From NCBI RefSeq assembly GCF_042685745.1, contig NZ_JBHUNT010000001.1, positions 1,178,001-1,242,000 on the forward strand: 64,000 nt of DNA, given 5' to 3'. Origin of the DNA: Prauserella_A oleivorans (GTDB lineage: Bacteria; Actinomycetota; Actinomycetes; Mycobacteriales; Pseudonocardiaceae). The notes under the pieces are model-generated. The model made no database searches. It saw nothing but the letters and a program-made list of their open reading frames with translations, and was not told the origin of the DNA. This document shows, in pieces, positions 17,370 through 26,084 of this stretch (position 1 is its first letter; each line of letters opens with the position of its first letter). The position numbers and the translations under genes were made by a program.

Positions 17370-17779
17370 CAGCTCCCGGCCGGCAACAACTCCGCCAGCA
17401 GGGCTCGGACGCGGCGGCCGATCTCGTCGCGGATCGGGCGCACGTCGTCGACGGATTTGCCGGCGGGGTCGTCGAGTTCCCAGTCGAGGTAGCGCTTGCC
17501 GGGGAAGACGGGGCAGGCGTCGCCGCAGCCCATGGTGATGACGACGTCGGCGGCCTGGACGGCTTCGGTGGTGAGCGGTTTCGGGAACTCCCGCGACAGG
17601 TCCAGCCCGATCTCGCGCATCACCTGCACCACCGCGGGGTTGACGGTGTCGGCGGGCGCCGAGCCTGCCGAGCGGACCATGACCCGACCCTCGGCGTAGT
17701 GGTCGAGCAGGGCGGCGGCCATCTGGGACCGCCCCGCGTTGTGCACGCAGACGAAGAGCACTTCCGGCTTTCCGGGCAT
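17369..17779 (-). CDS. arsC: arsenate reductase, low-molecular-weight phosphatase type
   Basis: A 136-residue cytoplasmic enzyme reducing arsenate to arsenite. The P-loop VCVHNAGRSQMA (catalytic Cys11, Arg17) is at the N-terminus, and a redox cysteine pair lies in GCGDACPVFPGK near residue 85-90. The DWELDDPAGKS segment is typical of the thioredoxin/mycothiol-linked ArsC group. It is the last gene of arsR-acr3-arsC, 8 bp after acr3. Confidence 0.93.
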   Translation of the reverse strand: MPGKPEVLFVCVHNAGRSQMAAALLDHYAEGRVMVRSAGSAPADTVNPAVVQVMREIGLDLSREFPKPLTTEAVQAADVVITMGCGDACPVFPGKRYLDWELDDPAGKSVDDVRPIRDEIGRRVRALLAELLPAGS

Positions 17780-17787
17780 CGAGACTC

Positions 17788-18852
17788 CTAACTGGTCGGT
17801 GCCGGGGTGAACCGTCGGCGCAGGGCGAGCGAGACGTAGACGAGGCCGACCAGCACGGGCACCTCGATGAGCGGGCCGACGACGCCGGCCAGTGCCTGGC
17901 CACTGGCCGCGCCGAAGGTGGCGATCGCGACCGCGATGGCCAGCTCGAAGTTGTTGCCCGCCGCGGTGAACGCCAGCGTGGTTGTTCGTTCGTAGCTCAG
18001 TCCGATCGCCTTGCCGAGGGCATACGAGCCCGCCCACATCAGCGCGAAGTAGGCGAGCAGCGGCAACGCGATCCGCACGACATCGAGTGGCCGACTGGTG
18101 ATCTGGTTTCCCTGCAGCGCGAACAGGATGACGATGGTGAACAGCAGCCCGTAGAGCGCGACCGGGCCGACGCGGGGCAGGAAGCGTGATTCGTACCAGT
18201 CGCGGCCTTTCCGGCGTTCGCCGATCCGGCGGGACAAGTAGCCGGCAACCAGCGGGATGCCGAGGAAGATCAGCACGTTCTTGACGATCTGCCACGCGGA
18301 GACGTCGAGTGTCGTCGTGTCGAGGCCGAGCCGGCCGGGGAGCACGTCGAGGTAGAACCAGCCGAGCACGCCGAACATGACGACCTGGAACACCGAGTTG
18401 AGGGCGACCAGCACGGCGGCGGCGTCGCGGTCGCCGCAGGCGAGGTCGTTCCAGATGACGACCATGGCGATGCAGCGGGCCAGCCCGACGATGATGAGTC
18501 CGGTGCGGTACTCCGGGAGGTCGGGCAGCGTCAGCCAGGCGAGGGCGAACATGAGTGCCGGACCGATCAGCCAATTGAGCACCAGGGACGGCAGCAGCAG
18601 CCGCCGGTCGCGGGTGACGGTGTCGAGCCGGTCGTAGCGGACCTTCGCCAGCACCGGATACATCATCACCAGCAGGCCGAGCGCGATGGGCAACGAGATC
18701 CCGTCGACGGCCACGGCGTTGAGCGCGCCCTCGAGCCCGGGAATCCACCGGCCCGCGAGCAGGCCGATCACCATGGCGGCGCCGATCCACAGTGGCAGAA
18801 AACGATCCAGTGTGGACAGCCGGGCGCCCACGGGTGCGGAGGTCGTGGTCAC
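17788..18852 (-). CDS. acr3: ACR3-family arsenite efflux permease
   Basis: A 354-residue, ten-helix inner-membrane exporter. The ACR3 hallmarks are PIALGLLVMMYPVLAKVRY, NWLIGPALMFALAWL, the conserved Cys in GLARCIAMVVIWNDLA and TLAFTAAGNNFELAIAVAIATFG. It expels arsenite made by ArsC. Its start overlaps the arsR stop by 4 bp. Confidence 0.95.
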   Translation of the reverse strand: MTTTSAPVGARLSTLDRFLPLWIGAAMVIGLLAGRWIPGLEGALNAVAVDGISLPIALGLLVMMYPVLAKVRYDRLDTVTRDRRLLLPSLVLNWLIGPALMFALAWLTLPDLPEYRTGLIIVGLARCIAMVVIWNDLACGDRDAAAVLVALNSVFQVVMFGVLGWFYLDVLPGRLGLDTTTLDVSAWQIVKNVLIFLGIPLVAGYLSRRIGERRKGRDWYESRFLPRVGPVALYGLLFTIVILFALQGNQITSRPLDVVRIALPLLAYFALMWAGSYALGKAIGLSYERTTTLAFTAAGNNFELAIAVAIATFGAASGQALAGVVGPLIEVPVLVGLVYVSLALRRRFTPAPTS

Positions 18853-19208
18853 ACGCTCACCACCGGCGTCTCGGCGGGTTCGAGGACCGCGGACAGCCGT
18901 GCCAACGTGGCGGAGCGGACCCGGTAGTAGATCCAGGTGCCGCGCCGCTCGCCGGTGACCAGGCCGGATTCGCGCAGCACCTTGAGGTGGTGCGAGATCG
19001 TCGGCCCGGTCAGGTCGAACGCCCCGGTCAGATCACACACGCACGCCTCGCCGCCCTCGTGTGACGCGATCAGCGACAGCAGCCGCAGCCGCACGGGATC
19101 GCCGATGGCCTTGAACGCGCGCGCCAGCTCCGTGGCCTGCTCGGCGGGCAACGGCTCTCGCGCGAGCGGCGAGCAGCACCCCTCGGGCTCCAGAGGCAAG
19201 TTCGACAT
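18849..19208 (-). CDS. arsR: ArsR-family arsenite-sensing repressor
   Basis: A 119-residue winged-helix repressor, start ATG 19208. The helix-turn-helix is in LTGPTISHHLKVLRESGLV. Candidate As(III) thiols are an N-terminal vicinal pair, Cys11-Cys12 (EGCCSPL), and Cys56/Cys58 (EACVCDL). The N-terminal pair plus a CVC element resembles Corynebacterium CgArsR more than the E. coli protein. It should derepress the acr3-arsC operon and the divergent arsM gene when arsenite binds. An upstream in-frame start would add 21 residues but lies inside the operator. Confidence 0.92.
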   Translation of the reverse strand: MSNLPLEPEGCCSPLAREPLPAEQATELARAFKAIGDPVRLRLLSLIASHEGGEACVCDLTGAFDLTGPTISHHLKVLRESGLVTGERRGTWIYYRVRSATLARLSAVLEPAETPVVSV

Positions 19209-19209
19209 G

Positions 19210-19232
19210 GCTCTATTTAAACACAGCTCTAT
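19210..19232. promoter_or_regulatory. candidate ArsR operator
   Basis: GCTCTAT occurs as a direct repeat at 19210-19216 and 19226-19232, flanking TTTAAACACA, just upstream of arsR in the divergent promoter. On the arsR strand it gives a TTTAAAT -10-like stretch between the repeats. Binding by ArsR is inferred. Confidence 0.5.
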
Positions 19233-19298
19233 CTTGACGAGCATCGAAACAAGGAGCAGGCTCTTCCCCATCGACGAATCTCGATGAAGGGAGCTTCG

Positions 19299-20030
19299 AT
19301 GTCCGACTCATCGGCTCGGCTGCGGGAGCAGGTCCGGGACCGCTACGCGAGCGCCGCCCTCGCCGTGACCGGTGGCGCCTCGGCGTCCTGCTGCGGCGAC
19401 GACCTGACCGGCGGCCTCTACACCGGCACCGACCGCGCCGACCTGCCCGAGGAAGCCGTGCTGGCCAGCCTTGGTTGTGGAAACCCGCTCATGGTCGCCG
19501 ATCTGCACCCGGGCGAGGTCGTGCTCGACCTCGGCTCGGGCGGCGGCATCGACGTGCTGCTGTCGGCCAAGCGGGTGGGTCCCACCGGCAAGGTGTACGG
19601 GCTCGACATGACCGAGGAGATGCTCGCGCTGGCCATCGCGAACGCGCGCCGGGCCGGTGCGGGCAACGTCGAGTTCCTCAAGGGTCACATCGAGGCGATC
19701 CCGCTGCCCGCGAACACCATCGACGTCATCATCTCCAACTGCGTGGTCAACCTGTCCACCGACAAACCCGCCGTGTTCGCCGAGGCGCACCGGGTGCTCA
19801 CGCCGGGCGGCCGGCTCGGCATCAGCGACGTGGTGGCCGAGGACCGGCTCGGCCCGGCCGACCGCGCCGAGCGCGGCGACTACGTCGGCTGCATCGCCGG
19901 TGCCCTGTCCTTCACCGAGTACCGCGACCAGCTGACCGCGGCGGGTTTCACCGACGTGGTGATCACTGCCACCCATCAGGTCGCCGACGGTATGCACTCG
20001 GCGGTCGTCCGCGCGACGAAACCCCGGTAG
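19299..20030 (+). CDS. arsM: arsenite methyltransferase ArsM
   Basis: A 243-residue SAM-dependent methyltransferase that methylates As(III). It has CCGDD (Cys31-Cys32), the SAM motif VVLDLGSGGGIDVLLSA, GLDMTEEML, and Cys in SNCVVNLS and VGCIAGAL, matching the cysteines ArsM uses to bind arsenite. ATG 19299 was chosen because gaaggg precedes it at normal spacing; an in-frame ATG at 19284 lacks a site. It is divergent from arsR. Confidence 0.92.
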   Translation: MSDSSARLREQVRDRYASAALAVTGGASASCCGDDLTGGLYTGTDRADLPEEAVLASLGCGNPLMVADLHPGEVVLDLGSGGGIDVLLSAKRVGPTGKVYGLDMTEEMLALAIANARRAGAGNVEFLKGHIEAIPLPANTIDVIISNCVVNLSTDKPAVFAEAHRVLTPGGRLGISDVVAEDRLGPADRAERGDYVGCIAGALSFTEYRDQLTAAGFTDVVITATHQVADGMHSAVVRATKPR

Positions 20031-20142
20031 CGGTGGGAAAAGACCCCAGCTGAAGGGCGGTTACCGGTGTGTGCCGCGCGGGCCGATGTGCTCGCCCCGC
20101 GCGGTGTTCACCGCGTCCCAGTGGCCGGGTTCGGGGCCGCAA

Positions 20143-20208
20143 CCAGTACTCTTGGAGTCTGGTGAGCCGGGAAGTCTGGTCGGCAGGGACAGCAGCACGC
20201 CGACTTCC
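20143..20208 (+). ncRNA. candidate structured RNA leader of nhaA (two tandem hairpins)
   Basis: The nhaA 5' region can fold into two adjacent stems. The first is CCAG-T-ACT (20143-20150) with AGT-CTGG (20156-20162). The second is GGAA (20170-20173), a gtctg bulge and GTCGGC (20179-20184) pairing with GCCGAC-TTCC (20199-20208) around a 14-nt loop. The second ends directly before the tggag ribosome site. Structured leaders, including riboswitch candidates, are known upstream of nhaA in other bacteria. Whether this one senses an ion or metabolite is not shown. Confidence 0.4.
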
Positions 20209-20219
20209 TGGAGTTATCG

Positions 20220-21527
20220 ATGAAACGATCCTCGGCCACCGGCTTCACCTTGTTCGGACGCGGCTCGTGGCCGGAAGCCCGCCGGATCGGCGACATCCTC
20301 CGCAAGGAGACCATCGGTGGTGCGCTGCTAATCGTCGCCGCCGTGGTGGCGCTCGTATGGGCGAACTCTCCCTGGTCCGGGGCCTACGAGACGCTGAGCT
20401 CGTGGACGTTCGGGCCCGAGGCCCTGCACCTCGACCTCACGGTCGCCGAGTGGGCCGCCGACGGTCTGCTGGCCATCTTCTTCTTCGTCGCCGGGCTGGA
20501 GCTCAAACGCGAGTTCGTCGCGGGCGACCTGCGTGAGCCACGCCGGGCGATCGTGCCCGTGCTGGCCGCCGTCGGCGGCGTGGTGCTGCCCGCCCTGATC
20601 TACCTGGCCTTCAATATCGGCGGCCAGGCGCACGGCTGGGCCGTGCCGACCGCCACCGACATCGCGTTCGCTCTGGCCGTGCTCGCCGTGGCCGGGCGGT
20701 TCCTGCCCACCGCGCTGAGGACGTTCCTGCTGACGCTGGCGGTGGTCGACGACCTGATCGCCATCGTCATCATCGCGCTCTTCTACACCGACCATCTCGA
20801 GCTCGTGCCGCTCCTGCTGGCCCTGGTGCCGCTGGCGATCTACACCGTCCTGGTGCAACGCCGGGTGCGGTCGTGGTGGCTGCTGCTGCCCCTGGCGGTG
20901 GCGACCTGGGCGCTGGTGCACGCCTCGGGCGTTCACGCCACGATCGCCGGTGTGCTGCTCGGCCTGGCGGTGCCGGTGCTGCGGAGCGAGTCGGCGGGCG
21001 GCCCCGACGCCGGTCCCGGTCTGGCGGAGCACTTCGAGCACCGGTTCCGGCCGATCTCCGCGGGCGTGGCGGTGCCGATCTTCGCGCTCATGGCGGCAGG
21101 CGTGCCGATCGGCGGCGTGTCCGGCCTGTACACGGCGTGGAGCGAGCCGGTCGCCATCGGGGTCATCCTCGGGCTGGTCGTGGGCAAGCCGCTGGGCATC
21201 CTCGGCGCGGTCTGGGTCATGAGCAAGCTGACGGGCGGCCACCTGGCCAAGGGGCTGGCGTGGATCGACGCGTTCGGCGTCGCCCTACTCGGCGGCATCG
21301 GCTTCACGGTCAGCCTGCTCATCGGGGAGCTCGCGTTCGGCGGCGGGACCGAGGCCGCCGACCACGTGCGCATCGCGATCCTCTCCGGTTCGGTGCTCGC
21401 GGCCCTGCTCGGCACACTCGTGCTGCGCGCCCGCAACCGCGTCTACCGGCGGCTCTACGAGATCGAGCAGCTCGACGAGGACCGCTCCGGCGTGCCGGAC
21501 GTCTACGAGCGCCCGGACGACGAGTGA
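20220..21527 (+). CDS. nhaA: Na+/H+ antiporter NhaA
   Basis: A 435-residue, 12-helix antiporter. NhaA hallmarks are WAADGLLAIFFFVAGLELKREFVAGDL, AVPTATDIAFALAVLAVAGR (with the sodium-binding Asp pair region TLAVVDDLIAIVIIALFY) and GIGFTVSLLIGELAF. It exchanges cytoplasmic Na+ for external protons for pH and salt homeostasis. The start ATG follows tggagttatcg at the end of the hairpin leader. The C-terminal 25 residues form a charged tail. Confidence 0.95.
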   Translation: MKRSSATGFTLFGRGSWPEARRIGDILRKETIGGALLIVAAVVALVWANSPWSGAYETLSSWTFGPEALHLDLTVAEWAADGLLAIFFFVAGLELKREFVAGDLREPRRAIVPVLAAVGGVVLPALIYLAFNIGGQAHGWAVPTATDIAFALAVLAVAGRFLPTALRTFLLTLAVVDDLIAIVIIALFYTDHLELVPLLLALVPLAIYTVLVQRRVRSWWLLLPLAVATWALVHASGVHATIAGVLLGLAVPVLRSESAGGPDAGPGLAEHFEHRFRPISAGVAVPIFALMAAGVPIGGVSGLYTAWSEPVAIGVILGLVVGKPLGILGAVWVMSKLTGGHLAKGLAWIDAFGVALLGGIGFTVSLLIGELAFGGGTEAADHVRIAILSGSVLAALLGTLVLRARNRVYRRLYEIEQLDEDRSGVPDVYERPDDE

Positions 21528-22393
21528 GGCGAAACCGCGCGCCCGGTGGCCCTGCCACGAGGTCGATCTACCGCTCGCCTGCCGGCCGCGAGGTGATCGC
21601 CGACTGGTGCACCGGCAGGCTGGCCGCGTGGCCGGTGGAACATGAGCGGCGGACGGTCACCGTGCTCGACGCGGCCACGCATGTGGTGACGGCCGGCAGC
21701 GGTGACCGCCTCGTGGTGGTGGTACCCGGCACCAACTTCAGCGCGGCGACGTGCTTGCCGTTGGCCGGCGCGCTCGCCGAGCGGTTCCGCGTCGCGGTGG
21801 CCGACCTGCCCGGTCAGCCGGGCCTCAGCACCGGGGCGCGCCCCGGCACGCGCGACCACCTCGCCTGGTACGGCCGGTGGCTCACCGCGTTGATCGACAC
21901 CATCGCGGACGGACCGGTGACGCTCCTCGGCCATTCGCTCGGCGCGGCCGTCGCGATGTCTTCGGACTCGCCGGCGGTCGACCGGCAGGTCCTGCTGTCG
22001 CCGGGCGGGCTGACCCGGCTGCGCCTGACGTCCGGGGTCGTGCTCGCGTCGACGGCCTGGGTGCTGGGACGGCGCCCGGCGGCCAGCGCCCGGATGCTCC
22101 GGACCATGCACGCCCCGGGCCGCGAGCCGCGCGCCGACCTCGTGGAGTGGATGACGCTGATCGCCCGGCATGTCCGGTCCAGCGCCGACCCGGGCGGTGC
22201 CGATGTCGCCGCGTCGCCGGTGGAGCGTGTCGTCGCGGTCGGCGAGCACGACGTGTTCCTGCCCGTGCGGCAGCTCGCCGCGCGGGTGCGGCGGCAACTC
22301 GGCACCGAGCTGCGAGTCGTGCCTTCGGCCGGCCACCTGCTGATCGAGGAGCACCCCCACGAGCTCGCCGCTATGGTGGCCGGGACGGGGTGA
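21524..22393 (+). CDS. alpha/beta-fold hydrolase
   Basis: A 289-residue hydrolase. It has the nucleophile elbow GHSLGAA (LLGHSLGAAVAMS), an HG-like oxyanion region in VVVVPGTNFSAATCLPLA, an acid residue in AVGEHDVFLP and His in SAGHLLIEEHP. GTG 21524 was chosen because it overlaps the nhaA stop as GTGA and reaches the conserved start of the fold (IYRSPAGREVIADW); GTG 21593 is the next in-frame option. It is probably translated with nhaA. The substrate is unknown. Confidence 0.8.
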   Translation: MRRNRAPGGPATRSIYRSPAGREVIADWCTGRLAAWPVEHERRTVTVLDAATHVVTAGSGDRLVVVVPGTNFSAATCLPLAGALAERFRVAVADLPGQPGLSTGARPGTRDHLAWYGRWLTALIDTIADGPVTLLGHSLGAAVAMSSDSPAVDRQVLLSPGGLTRLRLTSGVVLASTAWVLGRRPAASARMLRTMHAPGREPRADLVEWMTLIARHVRSSADPGGADVAASPVERVVAVGEHDVFLPVRQLAARVRRQLGTELRVVPSAGHLLIEEHPHELAAMVAGTG

Positions 22394-22414
22394 GCCACCA
22401 CCGGAGGAGCGGCG

Positions 22415-23035
22415 ATGACCGAGAGCCCGGCGCGGTGGAAGCGGTACTGGGACAAGCATTCCGGCGACTACGACCGGCAGATGGCCTTCTGGGACCGCAA
22501 GCTCTTCGGTGACTCGCGCGAGTGGGCGTGCTCGCGCGCGGTCGGTGACGTACTCGAGGTCGCCGTCGGCACCGGCCTCAACCTGCCGCTGTATCCGGAG
22601 ACTGTGCGCGTCACCGGCATCGACCTGAGCGACGGCATGCTCGACGTCGCCCGCACGCGCGCCACGGAGCTCGGCCGCGACGTGACCCTCCGGCAGGCCG
22701 ACGCCCACGCCCTGCCCTTCGCCGCCGCGTCGTTCGACACGGTGGTCTGCACCTTCGGGCTCTGCGCCATCCCGGACCTCGACGGCGCGGTCGGCGAGAT
22801 GGTGCGCGTGCTTCGGCCGGGCGGCCGGGTGATCCTCGTCGACCATGTCGCCAGTTCGTCCCGCGCCGTCCGGCTGTTGCAACGGGTCGCCGAACTCGGC
22901 AGTGTCCCGCTCGCCGGGGAGCACTTCCTGCGCAGGCCGTTCGACCAGGTCACCGCACGCGGACTGGACGTGCGGGAGCGGGAGCGGTTCAAGCTCGGGC
23001 TCGTGGAGCGCCTCGTCGCGCGCAAACCCGCCTGA
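22415..23035 (+). CDS. class I SAM-dependent methyltransferase (UbiE-like)
   Basis: A 206-residue methyltransferase with motif I VLEVAVGTGLNLPLYP, GIDLSDGMLDVAR, and motif III VLRPGGRVILVDHV. The FD.VVCTFGLCAIPD segment and overall size match small UbiE-like or phospholipid methyltransferases. It follows the hydrolase by 21 bp with a strong ggagg site. The substrate is not identifiable. Confidence 0.88.
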   Translation: MTESPARWKRYWDKHSGDYDRQMAFWDRKLFGDSREWACSRAVGDVLEVAVGTGLNLPLYPETVRVTGIDLSDGMLDVARTRATELGRDVTLRQADAHALPFAAASFDTVVCTFGLCAIPDLDGAVGEMVRVLRPGGRVILVDHVASSSRAVRLLQRVAELGSVPLAGEHFLRRPFDQVTARGLDVRERERFKLGLVERLVARKPA

Positions 23036-23093
23036 GTGCCGCCGGTGCCGGCCACGGGGCGCGGCCGACGGCGACCGGCCACCCGGCTCCCTC

Positions 23094-23918
23094 TCACATC
23101 GCGTCGAGCAGCGGTACGAGGTGTTCCTCCTCGTGGTCGAGGTGGCGTTCGAGCTCGGTGGTGAGCTGATCGACCCGGGCGCGGGTGGCGTCGGTCGTGC
23201 CCTCCCCGAGGACCTCCCGCAGCTGCGCCACGAGCTCGGCGATCCGCTCGTGCTCTTCCCGCAGCCGCGCCAGTGTCGGCGCGAGTTCGGGATACCGGTC
23301 GCCGAGTGCGACGAACAGGCCGATGTCCTCGCCGGTGTGATGGTTGTGCAGGCCCTGGCAGACGGTCAGGCAGTTGACGCGCAGCTGGGCGCCGAGCGCC
23401 GGACCGGTCCCCGCGATTTCCTTGCGGATGAGGGCGAGCTCGCGGCGGAACCCGTCGTGCACGCGCACGAGGATCTCGCCCCAGGTGCCGCCGCTCGGCG
23501 GCCCGTCGGTCACCGGGGTGAGCGCGACGACCGGGATCGTGCGCGTGGTCGCGGCCTGGTAGTCACCCCACCCCGGGTCGGCCTCGACGGCGCGGGCGAA
23601 GACCTCGTCGCGTTCGGGCCCGTCCAGCACCGTGGCATCGGCGTCGTAGGTGAAAGCGCCGTCCTCCACGGTCACGCGCGGGTTCGCGACGAGGTTGTGG
23701 AACCAGTCCGGGTGCTTCGGCGATCCGGCCGCCGAGGCGATGACGAGGATGCGCTGCCCGCCGTCGGGCAGGTAGGCCAGCGGTGTGGTGTGCCGGATGC
23801 CGGTGCGGGCACCGGTGGTGGTGAGCAGGATCAGCCGGGCGTCCGCGAACGGGCCGCCGACACGCCCGCCGTTGGCGCGGAATTCGTCGATGATGTGCTG
23901 ATTGAAGTCGTTTGCCAA
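23094..23918 (-). CDS. DDN-type deazaflavin reductase fused to hemerythrin domain
   Basis: A 274-residue two-domain protein. Residues 1-130 are the DDN/F420-dependent nitroreductase-like fold (LILLTTTGARTGIRHTTPLAYLPDG, WFHNLVANPRVTVE). Residues about 135-274 are a hemerythrin/HHE domain with the iron-ligand histidines in LHNHHTGEDIGLF, REEHERI and LERHLDHEEEHLVPLL. TTG 23918 was chosen: it has ggaaag upstream and gives the normal N-terminus (ANDFNQHIIDEFRANGG). The pairing suggests a redox enzyme coupled to an O2, NO or peroxide-sensing di-iron site. The substrate is unknown. Confidence 0.85.
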   Translation of the reverse strand: MANDFNQHIIDEFRANGGRVGGPFADARLILLTTTGARTGIRHTTPLAYLPDGGQRILVIASAAGSPKHPDWFHNLVANPRVTVEDGAFTYDADATVLDGPERDEVFARAVEADPGWGDYQAATTRTIPVVALTPVTDGPPSGGTWGEILVRVHDGFRRELALIRKEIAGTGPALGAQLRVNCLTVCQGLHNHHTGEDIGLFVALGDRYPELAPTLARLREEHERIAELVAQLREVLGEGTTDATRARVDQLTTELERHLDHEEEHLVPLLDAM

Positions 23919-24192
23919 GTCACTGCTTTCCGGGTCGATGTGAAGTGGAGAAAGGAGGGAAAGAAAAGGAACGCACGCGCGAAAGGTCCGCGGAGATCGC
24001 GGACGCTGTGCGGAAAGCGGCGGGCCTCGCGCCCGCCAGGGGCTCACGCGGAGGCCGGGAACCTCACTCGTGAATGGCCCATGGCCGACCCGGCAGTCAC
24101 GGTGGAGACGGTAGCCGGACATGGTGCCGGGGCGCAACGCCGAATCGGCGTCGCCGGTTTCGCGGGCGGGGGAAGTGGGTAGGCGAACCGCC

Positions 24193-25119
24193 GTGATCGG
24201 TCGAACCAGTCTGCGGGCACAGCTGTTCATCGCGCAGCTCACGCTGACGCGAGCGAAGAAGACCTACGCCGACGTCGACGAACTGCACAAGACCATCGAG
24301 CAGCGCGAAGGCCCCGAGTCGGCCGGGCCGCCGGCGAAACTGTGGCGCACGCTGTCGGTGACGTGCCGGGAGATCAGCGGACGCCCGTGCTACACGCTGC
24401 GGCCGAAGGCGCCCACGAGCAGCAAGCACGTGCTGTATCTCCACGGCGGCGCCTACGTGCACCAGATCCAGCGCGACCACTGGAGGTTCTTCGAGCGGCT
24501 CATCGAGCGCACCGGCTGCACGGTCAGCGTGCCGATCTACCCTCTGGCGCCCGACCACAAGTCCGACCAGACCGTGCGCATGGTCAAGGACGCCTACAAC
24601 GAGCTGCTCGGCGAGGCCGACCCGGGCGACCGGATTCTCATGGGCGACTCGGCGGGCGGCGCGCTGGCGCTCGTGGTGTCGGAGGCGCTGGAGGAGGCGA
24701 GGGCGCCGCAGCCCAAGGAGCTGGTGCTGATCTGCCCGTGGCTGGACCTCACCATGACCCATCCGGATCAGCCCGCGCTCGACCGTGTGGACCCGTATCT
24801 CGCGGTGGCGGGGCTGCGCGAGGCCGGCCGGCTGTACTCGGGCGACCTCGACAGCCGTGACCCGCTGGTGAGCCCGCTGTTCGGGCCGCTGTCGAACCTG
24901 CACCGCGTGAGTGTGTTCGTCGGCACGCGGGACGTGCTGCTCGTCGACGCCCGCAGGCTGCGTGACCGGGCGGCCGACGAGGGCGTCGAGCTGGAGTACT
25001 ACGAGTATCCCGGCATGTTCCACGCGTGGCTGCTCGCGGACCTGCCCGAGGCGCGCGACGCGCTCGAACGCATCGCCACCATCGTCAGCCGCGTGCGGTC
25101 CGGCCCGGCCCGCACGTGA
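24193..25119 (+). CDS. alpha/beta hydrolase, HSL-family esterase
   Basis: A 308-residue hydrolase with the oxyanion motif HGGAY (YLHGGAYVHQ), the nucleophile elbow GDSAGGA, catalytic Asp in GTRDVLLVDARR and His in GMFHAWLL. The N-terminal KTYADVDELHK helix is typical of actinobacterial HSL esterases. GTG 24193 gives the usual N-terminus; an in-frame ATG at 24121 would add 24 residues. The 274-bp upstream gap includes a purine-rich tract and a 7-bp hairpin (GGCGGGC/GCCCGCC, 24019-24037). Confidence 0.85.
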   Translation: MIGRTSLRAQLFIAQLTLTRAKKTYADVDELHKTIEQREGPESAGPPAKLWRTLSVTCREISGRPCYTLRPKAPTSSKHVLYLHGGAYVHQIQRDHWRFFERLIERTGCTVSVPIYPLAPDHKSDQTVRMVKDAYNELLGEADPGDRILMGDSAGGALALVVSEALEEARAPQPKELVLICPWLDLTMTHPDQPALDRVDPYLAVAGLREAGRLYSGDLDSRDPLVSPLFGPLSNLHRVSVFVGTRDVLLVDARRLRDRAADEGVELEYYEYPGMFHAWLLADLPEARDALERIATIVSRVRSGPART

Positions 25120-25220
25120 TCGGTGGGTGCTGGCGCGAGGCCGCGGGCCGAGATTAGGCTCGGTGGCGTGCTGACGGTGCTGCGGAACGACAAGTCCACT
25201 GTGGAATCCGGGTGGCCGGC

Positions 25221-25940
25221 ATGACCGGACCCCGCGTGGCCCTCTTCGCCACCTGCCTCACCGACACGCTCCACCCGGACACCGGCAAAGCCATGGTGCG
25301 GCTGCTCGAGCGGCTCGGGTGTTCCGTCGACTTCCCCCTCGGCCAGACGTGCTGCGGCCAGATGCACTACAACACCGGCTACTACGAGCACGCGCGCCCG
25401 CTCGCGCGTTCCTATGCTTCGGTGTTCGACGGGTACGACTACGTGGTGGTGCCGTCCGGGTCGTGTGCCGGCATGGTGCGCGAGATCCATCCCGGGCTGT
25501 GCGGTGCGAGCCCGGCCGTCGAGCGCACGTACGAGCTGAGCGAGTTCATCGTCGACGTTCTCGGGGTCACCGACGTCGGTGCGTACTTCCCGCACCGCGT
25601 CACCTACCACCCGACATGCCACTCGCTGCGGATGCTGAAGGTCGGCGACAAGCCGCTGCGCCTGCTGCGGGCGGTGAAAGGGATCGAGCTCGTGGAGCTG
25701 CCGCAGGCCGAGCAGTGTTGCGGATTCGGCGGCACGTTCGCGTTGAAGAACGCCGAGACGTCCACGGCGATGCTGGCGGACAAGATGCGGTGCGTGCTGG
25801 ATACCGGCGCGCAGGTGGTGACCGCCGGCGACAACTCGTGCCTGATGCACATCGGCGGCGGGCTGTCCCGGCTGCGCACCGGCGTGCGACCGGTACACCT
25901 GGCGGAGATCCTGGCGAGCACGGAAAAGGAGCCGGCATGA
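25221..25940 (+). CDS. lutA: lactate utilization protein A (LutA/LldE, cysteine-rich Fe-S protein)
   Basis: A 239-residue protein with two CCG-type cysteine-rich domains: TCCGQMHYNTG with the later SGSCAGMV, and QCCGFGGTFALKN with DNSCLMHIGGG. This is the LutA/LldE subunit of the membrane-associated L-lactate dehydrogenase complex LutABC. ATG 25221 is preferred; GTG 25212 is also in frame. Its stop overlaps the ATG of the first micro-ORF as ATGA. Confidence 0.93.
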   Translation: MTGPRVALFATCLTDTLHPDTGKAMVRLLERLGCSVDFPLGQTCCGQMHYNTGYYEHARPLARSYASVFDGYDYVVVPSGSCAGMVREIHPGLCGASPAVERTYELSEFIVDVLGVTDVGAYFPHRVTYHPTCHSLRMLKVGDKPLRLLRAVKGIELVELPQAEQCCGFGGTFALKNAETSTAMLADKMRCVLDTGAQVVTAGDNSCLMHIGGGLSRLRTGVRPVHLAEILASTEKEPA

Positions 25941-26084
25941 CGGACAATGCTGTTCTCGCCTCGTCGTGTCGGCGACCGGGTGCGGGTGTCCCGCAAGACA
26001 CTGAGGAGCCGGCATGACGGACAATGCTGTTCTCGCCTCGTCGTGCCGGCGACCGGGTGCGGGTGTCCCGCAAGACGCTGGGGA
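25931..26084 (+). repeat. two tandem 77-bp units between lutA and lutB
   Basis: Units 25931-26007 and 26008-26084 are nearly identical (about three base differences), and a third partial copy (gccggcatga) forms the lutB start. Each contains a small hairpin GCGGG-tgt-CCCGC. The unit carries a ribosome site and an ATGA junction, so the lutA-lutB coupling is kept after duplication. Confidence 0.92.
25937..26017 (+). CDS. 26-residue micro-ORF, copy 1
   Basis: ATG 25937 overlaps the lutA stop (ATGA) and is preceded by aaaaggagcc. The peptide is MTDNAVLASSCRRPG, then AGVPQDTEEPA, ending at 26017 where TGA again overlaps an ATG. This ORF fits the tandem 77-bp unit exactly: 27 codons minus a 4-base overlap. 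No similarity is recognised. Confidence 0.45.
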   Translation: MTDNAVLASSCRRPGAGVPQDTEEPA

